11,714 nt of DNA from Stramenopiles sp. TOSAG23-3 (taxonomy: Eukaryota; Sar). The notes under the pieces were generated by a model. That model did no database searches. It was given only the letters and a program-made list of their open reading frames with translations, and was not told where the DNA came from. The stretch spans positions 1 to 11,714 of the forward strand of contig LT642731.1 of assembly GCA_900128585.1 (NCBI GenBank), in the 5' to 3' direction. Positions within the stretch are counted from its first letter, which is position 1; each line of letters begins with the position of its first letter. Shown here piece after piece: positions 1 through 5,622 of the stretch. Made by a program: the position numbers and the translations under genes.

Positions 1-59
1 ACACCTGAAACCGAGACCTACCAACAAAGAACGCACAACGCATCAACCAACAACAAACG

Positions 60-1565
60 ATGCCATCGTCATACGTAGTCCAACTGGCAAAAACCGGTCG
101 TGCGACGTGCAAGGTATGTAAAGAAAAAATTAGTAAAGGAGCATTGCGGGTCGGTACGGAGACAGAACGGGATGATGTTGTAATGACATCGTGGCGGCAT
201 GCCGGGTGCTTTAAGCTGCCGAAAACGTTCAAAAACGACATTGAAGGGTTCATTGAAGAATTCAGTGAAAAGATACCCACGGAGCTGCGAGATGACTTTC
301 GACGTGAAATGAACAGTGAAGTTGTTAAAAGGCAGGAGAAAAAGAAAGCTTCTAGTGCAAAGTTCGAAAAGCTTGCGGCGGCGGCGGCGGGCTTGCAAGT
401 GGATGCCAAGTCCAGCGCGAGCGAACAGAAAGGAGCCAAGAAGCGAAAGAAAAGCCACGCCGTTAGCACCTCCTCTGCCAGCGCGGTCGCGCAAGAACAC
501 GGTGTGAACCAAGCAGAACTGGAGGCATATTGCAAGTACTCAACCATGACCGTCGATGATTTGAAACAAATATTAAAGTTCAACTTTCAGGTTCGAAGCG
601 GGAAAAAAGACGAACTGGTGGAACGATGTATGGATGGGCACCAGTTTGGGGCTATCCCGCGCTGCCCGGACTGCAAAGGGGGCGAAGATGACCCGTCCCG
701 TGAAAATACTGGACGAAAATCAACCACCTTGCGGAGGGCAAAGGCAGGTTGGGTCTGCCAAGGATTTCACAATGGCAAATGGAGGATTAGCTGCAATTTT
801 TCCGCAGAAACTATTGATCGCGCACCCTGGATCACGACTGCTGAAGAGTTCGATGCGATGCAAAGCATGGAAGAAGCCGAACAAAAGATCAAGGATAGTG
901 CCGGGTTGGAAAACGCTGACTTCGATGCGACTGGAATGAACAAGAGTGAGATTGTGCGCGCACTGTCTGAAAAGGCCCACTACCTGGACATCGCGCTACC
1001 AAAGGATAAGAGTGAAGCAAATGTTGCGATTGGGCAGGAGTTTATGGCGAACGATCAAGACGTCACCCGGACCTTAATATCCCTTAGAAAACAATTCGGC
1101 ACGAACAAGGGGAACGAAGAAAAATCCTTACAGGCTGCAGAAGCGTGCGTCCGCAGTGAAAATGCAGACTTGGCCAGGTATTTCGACATGGCTGCCGATG
1201 CGTACACAGAATTTTTCAAGAAAACAAGTGCGGCAAAGGTGAGCTTAGCGATGCAAAAGTGCGATTTCATCGTTGGTAAGGACGGAAAAACTGGAAAAGC
1301 GATATCAACTTCGAAAAAGCACAAAATCCCTGGCATCGGTAAGAGCTCTGGGCAGAAAATCGATGAATTCTTAGAGACGGGAAAAATTGAGGCATTTGAT
1401 AACCTTCTAGCGGAGGCCGGCGTTTCGTTCCACGGCGCTGGGGAAGACAAAAAAAGCGAAGCGCCCCCGGTTGCTGAGCAGCAAGGTGCAGGCGCAGGTT
1501 ATGGGCAAAGTGGGTACTCTGGGTACGGCGCTGAAGAATATGGAAATAATGCCTACGGGTATTAA
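60..1565 (+). CDS. PARP-type zinc finger / PADR1 / HhH DNA-binding protein with Gly-Tyr-rich tail
   Basis: This 501-residue protein is probably nuclear and binds DNA nicks or breaks. Residues about 5-85 form a PARP-type zinc finger with the CxxC...HxxC ligands C17, C20, H47 and C50. A basic, Ala-rich linker (about 88-148) carries a KKRKK nuclear-localisation-like patch near 127-131. Residues about 150-260 match the PADR1/zinc-finger-3 module of PARP1, with likely zinc ligands C202, C205, C233 and C245. Residues about 350-450 resemble the 8 kDa N-terminal domain of X-family DNA polymerases, including a helix-hairpin-helix around IPGIGKSSGQKIDEFLETG (423-441). The last 28 residues are rich in Gly, Tyr and Gln (YGQSGYSGYG). 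No WGR, BRCT or ADP-ribosyltransferase domain follows, so it is not a PARP enzyme. The ATG at 60 has A at -3 and is followed directly by the zinc finger, so the start looks right. It could act as a DNA-damage sensor or a PAR-pathway scaffold; that role is inferred from the domains. Confidence 0.9.
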   Translation: MPSSYVVQLAKTGRATCKVCKEKISKGALRVGTETERDDVVMTSWRHAGCFKLPKTFKNDIEGFIEEFSEKIPTELRDDFRREMNSEVVKRQEKKKASSAKFEKLAAAAAGLQVDAKSSASEQKGAKKRKKSHAVSTSSASAVAQEHGVNQAELEAYCKYSTMTVDDLKQILKFNFQVRSGKKDELVERCMDGHQFGAIPRCPDCKGGEDDPSRENTGRKSTTLRRAKAGWVCQGFHNGKWRISCNFSAETIDRAPWITTAEEFDAMQSMEEAEQKIKDSAGLENADFDATGMNKSEIVRALSEKAHYLDIALPKDKSEANVAIGQEFMANDQDVTRTLISLRKQFGTNKGNEEKSLQAAEACVRSENADLARYFDMAADAYTEFFKKTSAAKVSLAMQKCDFIVGKDGKTGKAISTSKKHKIPGIGKSSGQKIDEFLETGKIEAFDNLLAEAGVSFHGAGEDKKSEAPPVAEQQGAGAGYGQSGYSGYGAEEYGNNAYGY

Positions 1566-1635
1566 AAAACATAAGTTGAACAGATCTCTCTCTGGCAATT
1601 TCGCTGGTGTTCACGACTAAGAGCAGTGTATAAAA

Positions 1636-1641
1636 AATAAA
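1636..1641 (+). promoter_or_regulatory. candidate polyadenylation signal of the PARP-finger gene
   Basis: An AATAAA hexamer lies about 70 bases after the stop codon at 1565, inside an A-rich run. Position and orientation suit 3'-end processing. The region is so A/T-rich that chance hexamers are expected, so this rests on spacing only. Confidence 0.35.
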
Positions 1642-1647
1642 AACAAG

Positions 1648-1701
1648 AAAATTGGCTGTTAAAAAATAATATAAATTGAAAAATTGGCTGTTATTTTTTA
1701 A
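1648..1701. repeat. 14 bp direct repeat overlapping an 11 bp inverted repeat
   Basis: The 14-mer AAAATTGGCTGTTA occurs at 1648-1661 and again at 1680-1693, 32 bases apart. Overlapping it, TTAAAAAATAA (1659-1669) and TTATTTTTTAA (1691-1701) are perfect reverse complements separated by 21 bases, so the transcript could form an A/U hairpin. It sits about 85-135 bases downstream of the PARP-finger stop codon, probably in or just after its 3' untranslated region. Confidence 0.7.
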
Positions 1702-1890
1702 GTGTTTCATTAATAATAAAATACCGAAAAAAAAACAAAATTTATTACTCTTGGTTAGTTAATATAAATATTAAAATAATGTACTGCGAACTGAACTCTG
1801 CTGGTATTTTATTTATTTTTATTAAATATTTTTTTATAAAATACTGTCAAACACCAAATAATTTTTTTTATTTTAATGGGGGCTGGCATT

Positions 1891-1939
1891 TGCGAGTTAA
1901 TTAGTAAAAAAAATAAATTATATATGCGAGTTAATTAGT
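1891..1939. repeat. 15 bp direct repeat pair
   Basis: TGCGAGTTAATTAGT occurs at 1891-1905 and 1925-1939, a 34-base offset, in the convergent spacer. The copies are identical while the bases between are plain A/T, which suggests a recent short local duplication. No function is evident. Confidence 0.7.
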
Positions 1940-2055
1940 TACTGTACTCACAAGAGTTCTAAAATTAATTTAAGTTTTAAATCTCTTCTTAGACTTCCGC
2001 ACAACAATATTGATTTTTTTTAATTTAATCATGGATGTTTTAAGCAAACATGAAA

Positions 2056-3645
2056 TTAGCGATGATCTGGATACAGTTCAGCATACATACTCTGCAAAGC
2101 AGTTGCGTACAACTGTCTCACGCCAGTTATTTCTTCTTTTGTTTCATCCTTTTGAGGCTTAAGACTATCGTGCTCCCAGTCAAGGTGAGGCCACATGTCA
2201 AGAAAGTGATCCATGGAGTCGGCCTCGACGCTTTTGAGCTTCATCCCATACTTCTCAAAACATTCCAACACATGTTGTACTTCACGGCAGACTTTCTTGC
2301 CAACAGGTCCTCTTTTTTTATCCTTTTTTTTATCCCCCTCCTCTTCCTCTGTGCACTTGCAACGGCAGACTTTCTTGCCAACAGGTCCTCTTTTTTTATC
2401 CTCTTCCTCTTCCTCTTCCTCTTTACAATTGCAATTAAATCCTTCACCATCTTTACCATCACTGTTTTTAATCTTTGGGTATTTTTCACCAGTGTTCAAA
2501 CCGTGGGTACGGTTTAAGCGTGCTAGCGTAAAATATATAAACTCTTTCGGAGTAGTGGGCCTATGCTTAACAATATTCCACTCGGACACGAAAATATTAT
2601 AAAGCATTAAGAGTACCATGGGTAGGACGATAATACACGTGTTGATCACCACCGATTCAAGAAGCCATGCCATGAAGTACTGACCATGTGTAAATACATC
2701 TTCGCTGTGTGTAGCGTACCCAAACTCCACTCCCGTTATTGGATAATGTGGTAGCAGAGTCTGCATTATTCGACCAACCGACCCGAGCCAAAAGAGAAGA
2801 GCAAACAACAGCAAAATAAAAAAAACGAGTATCAGCAGCACCCCCGATTCCCAGAACTTTGACATCATGACTTCGCCCATTGAATGGGCCCCGGAAACCA
2901 CCAGTAGCAAATACCAGACTGTACCAAAGGCAAGAATCATTAATAAAAGTCCAACGCTCACAGCCGAAAAGAAATTAACTGTTACGCTGGGAATCTCATT
3001 GGGCTTACTTCCTGCAAATAAAGGTGTAAGAGCAACAACGTCTTTAATGTTTACTGGATCTCCGGGTTTGACTGGATAGTCACTTCCAGGTTTCAACAGA
3101 CCTGTGGCATTGTAAGTTCCGAAATAACCCCCAGAATCAATTTGGATGCACGTGGCTTCGTGAGCAAACCCCTCAACGCAGCTGTTAAGGTCTACAGCCA
3201 TAAAATTTTCAGTCTCGAGAACAGTCGACGAAGCAGCAACAAATGCCAGCAATAGTGCGCACAGGAGCAAAATTGTGTTTATTAGATTTGTGGCTCCATC
3301 GTAGTTAATTGGTGGACCCATGTGCATACTTTCAATTAGTTGCCTCATAGTTATGTCGCTTTTTGTTTTAAGAGGCTTCACAAATTTAAAGAAACCAAGG
3401 AAGGGGATGATTTTGACAGCAGTGTACATAGCAGCGTTAACAAAATTGTATCCACATTTTAGGTCACGTTCCTCATCGATTTTATTCTTTATATATTTTG
3501 AAAAGCAGACTTCGGGGTCACCAGTTTTTTCGGTTTGAAGGTTGGGGACTTCGAGGTCGCCGGACTTTTTTTTTGTGGGGTCACCAGTTTTTTCGGTTTG
3601 ACGGGGCTGACTTTCGTCGACATTGGGGCTGACTTTCGTCGACAT
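2056..3645 (-). CDS. multi-pass membrane protein with duplicated Cys/acidic/basic cytoplasmic repeats (unrecognised)
   Basis: I do not recognise the family. From the ATG at 3645 the product is 529 residues; the frame extends upstream to 3690 only through a GTG codon, so ATG 3645 is preferred. The N-terminal 50 residues are polar and hold a repeated QTEKTGDP motif (16-23 and 37-44). A moderately hydrophobic stretch lies at about 66-90, with strong membrane segments at about 119-142, 224-253, 266-290 and 325-353. The loop at 143-222 has C156 and C166 and an N-glycosylation sequon (NAT, 179-181), so it is probably lumenal or extracellular. The tail from about 355 is charged. Residues 405-454 hold two copies of a unit running CxC, then four to seven Glu, then DKKRGPVGKKVCR. 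The end (455-529) is a hydrophilic, possibly helical region. It converges with the PARP-finger gene. A transporter, receptor or scaffold are all possible, and nothing visible decides. Confidence 0.82.
   Translation of the reverse strand: MSTKVSPNVDESQPRQTEKTGDPTKKKSGDLEVPNLQTEKTGDPEVCFSKYIKNKIDEERDLKCGYNFVNAAMYTAVKIIPFLGFFKFVKPLKTKSDITMRQLIESMHMGPPINYDGATNLINTILLLCALLLAFVAASSTVLETENFMAVDLNSCVEGFAHEATCIQIDSGGYFGTYNATGLLKPGSDYPVKPGDPVNIKDVVALTPLFAGSKPNEIPSVTVNFFSAVSVGLLLMILAFGTVWYLLLVVSGAHSMGEVMMSKFWESGVLLILVFFILLLFALLFWLGSVGRIMQTLLPHYPITGVEFGYATHSEDVFTHGQYFMAWLLESVVINTCIIVLPMVLLMLYNIFVSEWNIVKHRPTTPKEFIYFTLARLNRTHGLNTGEKYPKIKNSDGKDGEGFNCNCKEEEEEEEDKKRGPVGKKVCRCKCTEEEEGDKKKDKKRGPVGKKVCREVQHVLECFEKYGMKLKSVEADSMDHFLDMWPHLDWEHDSLKPQKDETKEEITGVRQLYATALQSMYAELYPDHR
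2284..2440 (-). repeat. two copies of a ~78 bp in-frame coding repeat
   Basis: A perfect 40 bp direct repeat occupies 2284-2323 and 2362-2401, offset by 78 bases (26 codons). It encodes the shared DKKRGPVGKKVCR segment of the membrane protein's tail. The flanking part of each unit is looser: a run of Glu codons (CTC/TTC triplets on the plus strand) that differs in length, and a CxC pair. The identical core beside variable triplet runs indicates a tandem duplication followed by slippage in the Glu tract. Confidence 0.9.
3489..3623 (-). other. overlapping out-of-frame 44-codon ORF started by the duplicated ATG
   Basis: The second copy of the 22 bp start-region duplication supplies an ATG at 3623 that is not in frame with the main ATG at 3645. 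It opens a 44-codon Lys/Pro-rich frame that begins MSTKVSP like the main protein and stops at 3489-3491. It is probably not a functional product. It would be reached only by ribosomes that miss the first ATG. Confidence 0.2.
3514..3601 (-). repeat. 25 bp direct repeat inside the membrane-protein N-terminus, flanking a T9 run
   Basis: A 25 bp sequence at 3514-3538 recurs exactly at 3577-3601, an offset of 63 bases (21 codons, in frame). It encodes the two QTEKTGDP motifs. Between the copies lies a run of nine T on the plus strand (3566-3574), read as A9 on the coding strand, which encodes most of the TKKK motif. Confidence 0.9.
3602..3645 (-). repeat. 22 bp tandem duplication covering the start codon
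   Basis: Two tandem 22 bp units, 3624-3645 and 3602-3623, are identical apart from the last base of the unit as read on the coding strand. Each starts with ATGTCGACGAAAGTCAGCCC. Because 22 is not a multiple of three, the first copy is read as MSTKVSP and the second in another frame as NVDESQP. Only the first ATG is in frame with the 529-residue protein. Confidence 0.92.
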
Positions 3646-4458
3646 TTTAACAGTGATTGATAAACTAAGTGAAATAAACTTGTAAGTCACAGCAATGTTT
3701 GAAAATTTGGGAGGTGATGCCTGATATGTGCTTTGTGTACAAGTGGGGTGTCGCCTTTAATTACCCAGCAGTTTTATGGTGAAATCACTTGTTTAACGGG
3801 GAAACTGCTGAGGCTGGGAACAACTACAACTAATGTGAATTATGAAATTGGCCACTACTATAATAAAATACTACTTTCACTCCTCTTTCGCTCGCTCAGT
3901 CTATTATTATTTTTCAAATAAAAAATAACGAACTTCTACAGCAGCTCTTTTCATTTATTAATTTGATGTATCATGTACCGTCGTATTATATTATACCGTA
4001 CGCAGTGTATGTTATAATAGTTAAATTCCATTAATAAAATAATAAAATACTACTACTTCTGCTGATGCTGATGCTGTATCCTTTGTAATTATATTTTCGT
4101 TTTACACAAACAACAATTTAGTAATAAATAATAATTGCAAATTAATAATGAAACAATGAAACCTCTTGCTGCATTGCATTGTTTTTTAATACTATCGTCG
4201 TAGAAACACTACGTACCAGGTATTATACCAGGTAGGGTATAATACCGGTACCGTACCGGTACCGTAATGGTTTGTTGATATATCGATAAAATTATTAAAA
4301 ATTTGCCCTAATTATAACCCTATAATGTTAACCTGACGAAAGGAAGACTCAGTTATATTAGTTTAACGAAATTAATGTAACATGCCGTGGCAAGATCCTT
4401 TTAGCAAAAAGTGTTGGAAGAATGGCGATGAGAAGAGGCGCCAGGAGCCTGTTTCTGC
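3646..4458. other. AT-rich spacer between the membrane protein and the sulfotransferase
   Basis: This 813-base spacer should hold the promoter of the downstream minus-strand membrane-protein gene and the 3' end of the sulfotransferase gene. It is dominated by AAT/TAA-type simple sequence, has a GCTGAT run at 4061-4076, and has a compact palindrome cluster at 4219-4265 (listed separately). The 15-mer TAATAAAATACTACT occurs at 3861-3875 and 4040-4054. The last about 80 bases (4380-4458) are richer in G+C than the rest and may be sulfotransferase 3' untranslated region. I see no supportable gene. Confidence 0.65.
4219..4265. repeat. palindrome and tandem-repeat cluster
   Basis: GGTATTATACC (4219-4229) and GGTATAATACC (4236-4246) are perfect reverse complements with a 6-base gap, an 11 bp stem. 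The second arm overlaps the start of ACCGGTACCGT repeated twice in tandem (4244-4254, 4255-4265). That unit contains the palindrome ACCGGT overlapping GGTACC. The cluster is a G+C-richer island in an otherwise A/T spacer. It may be a protein-binding site, an element remnant or a structure-prone spot. Confidence 0.8.
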
Positions 4459-5622
4459 TTATGACATTTCCAATATTTTACAATCGTCTAAACTTATCTC
4501 AAACCCTTCGTCCCAACGCGATTTTATAATATTCAACGCCATCGTTCCTTTAGATTTCGTTCCACAAAAATTAACTGCCTTGGACAAAGCTTGTTGAAAC
4601 GCAGCTACTTCACCGTAGAAATCGGTTCCCTCTGACTTGATTTTTTGCCAAAGGGTACTGTTGAAATGTGTGTACAATGCGACATCAACGCTGCTGTATT
4701 CTCTGTACGTCTGCATCAACTCAGGATCAACGGTGGAAGGGTCATTCTTGGCGTACGTGCCTTTATTTTTCGCAACGTACATTATATCTTTCCAACCCCA
4801 TGACAGAGTTCGCCTCAATAAGATTAAACTTTCAATGAAATATTCGATGACCATAACAAGCGAAAACTTCATAGAGATAAGATTGATAAAGCGATCAATT
4901 GCATCCTTGTTGCGCGATAAATCCTTGCCCCTCCACCCAGTTGGAAACCCCAAAGTAAAGCTCATAAGATTTCGCGTCATGCTGAACCCGTCCGGAACAC
5001 AATAGCGAATGTTCTTAACCTTTGGTGACTGATAGACCGCCTCGTATTTCACAATGTCACGAAAGTATTGTTTCAGCAAACCAACATTATTGCCATTCTC
5101 TTTATTCAAACCAACAATTTCAGCCAAATTGTAGTAATGAAACATCGACTGTACTTGCGAGAACGGTTCTCTAATGCTAGTGATGTAGATAGTTTCACGA
5201 GGCATCAACGCCTCTAATTTTGTCGCGTTATAAACCATGTGGTCGCATAAAATATTGAACCCTCCATTAAGAACTGGTCTATAGTATTCTGGCTCAAGTT
5301 GGTACGGCCATCCCAAGTACAATTTATCTTCTTGTGGCAGGACAACCGATAGGTCATGATCGTAAGCAAACCTGTAAAACATGGATGACAAAGTTTCACT
5401 TGCGCATTTGATCATTTTTATGTACACTAGATTTTTTAATTTTCCCTTTGGGTTTAAAGATTTTTCCACGTTGTTCCTAAATTTGGTTTTGTGTATTGAC
5501 GATCTAAATTTGAAAATGAAGAACCCGTTGATGGTTGCGAATATCAGCACAAACAAAGACGCCATGCAAGTGACTGTCGGTATAGGACATAGTTTCTTCT
5601 GACCCTTCCTCCATTTCCTCAT
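4459..5622 (-). CDS. galactose-3-O-sulfotransferase family protein (type II Golgi membrane)
   Basis: This 387-residue protein probably transfers sulfate from PAPS to a sugar hydroxyl on a glycolipid or glycoprotein in the Golgi lumen. A short basic N-terminus is followed by one hydrophobic signal anchor (about 11-37), giving type II topology. The 5'-phosphosulfate loop is at 67-79 (YIKMIKCASETLS), with K72 as the likely PAPS-binding lysine. The 3'-phosphate motif is at 149-164 (SIREPFSQVQSMFHYY), with R151 and S159 at the usual spacing. The intervening CDHMVYN (126-132) and the later LMSFTLGF (219-226) also fit Gal-3-O-sulfotransferases. Sequons occur at 132 and 321. The length is close to animal GAL3ST proteins, and the acceptor cannot be predicted. 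The gene diverges from the 137-residue gene. It is A/T-richer than RRP12: 22 of 60 bases are G+C at 5041-5100 against 36 of 60 at 9001-9060. The frame stays open for 28 codons after the TAA. Confidence 0.85.
   Translation of the reverse strand: MRKWRKGQKKLCPIPTVTCMASLFVLIFATINGFFIFKFRSSIHKTKFRNNVEKSLNPKGKLKNLVYIKMIKCASETLSSMFYRFAYDHDLSVVLPQEDKLYLGWPYQLEPEYYRPVLNGGFNILCDHMVYNATKLEALMPRETIYITSIREPFSQVQSMFHYYNLAEIVGLNKENGNNVGLLKQYFRDIVKYEAVYQSPKVKNIRYCVPDGFSMTRNLMSFTLGFPTGWRGKDLSRNKDAIDRFINLISMKFSLVMVIEYFIESLILLRRTLSWGWKDIMYVAKNKGTYAKNDPSTVDPELMQTYREYSSVDVALYTHFNSTLWQKIKSEGTDFYGEVAAFQQALSKAVNFCGTKSKGTMALNIIKSRWDEGFEISLDDCKILEMS

Larger units (their letters stand above)
1566..2055. other. AT-rich spacer between convergent genes
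   Basis: This 490-base spacer lies between the 3' ends of the PARP-finger gene and the membrane-protein gene. It is made mostly of A/T runs and holds two short direct-repeat pairs and an 11 bp inverted repeat (listed separately). Candidate polyadenylation hexamers face both ways: AATAAA on the plus strand at 1636-1641, and TTTATT (AATAAA on the minus strand) at 1808-1813 and 1867-1872. I see no open frame of coding character and no tRNA-like fold. Confidence 0.7.

Noticed and set aside
69-512. Minus-strand 147-codon frame over the PARP-finger gene
   Set aside because: It is a shadow of a gene with intact zinc ligands on the plus strand; its own translation has no domain character.
1566-2055. 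Search for tRNA or other structured RNA genes in the spacers
   Set aside because: No A-box/B-box pair, cloverleaf or rRNA-like sequence was visible in any spacer; only short A/T hairpins occur.
2050-2517. Open plus-strand frame of 155 codons antisense to the membrane-protein tail
   Set aside because: It is the complement of the charged, repeat-bearing C-terminal part of the 529-residue gene. Its hydrophobic Phe/Leu runs are the antisense of Lys/Glu codons.
3646-3690. N-terminal extension of the membrane protein to 3690
   Set aside because: The extension begins with GTG, not ATG. The ATG at 3645 is the natural eukaryotic start.
3733-3921. Possible 62-codon small gene in the spacer upstream of the membrane protein
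   Set aside because: It starts only at a TTG codon, runs into A/T simple sequence and ends in a Leu/Phe-rich string as expected by chance.
4382-4597. Plus-strand 71-codon ATG frame overlapping the sulfotransferase 3' end
   Set aside because: Most of it is antisense to conserved sulfotransferase coding sequence, and the translation shows no recognisable features.
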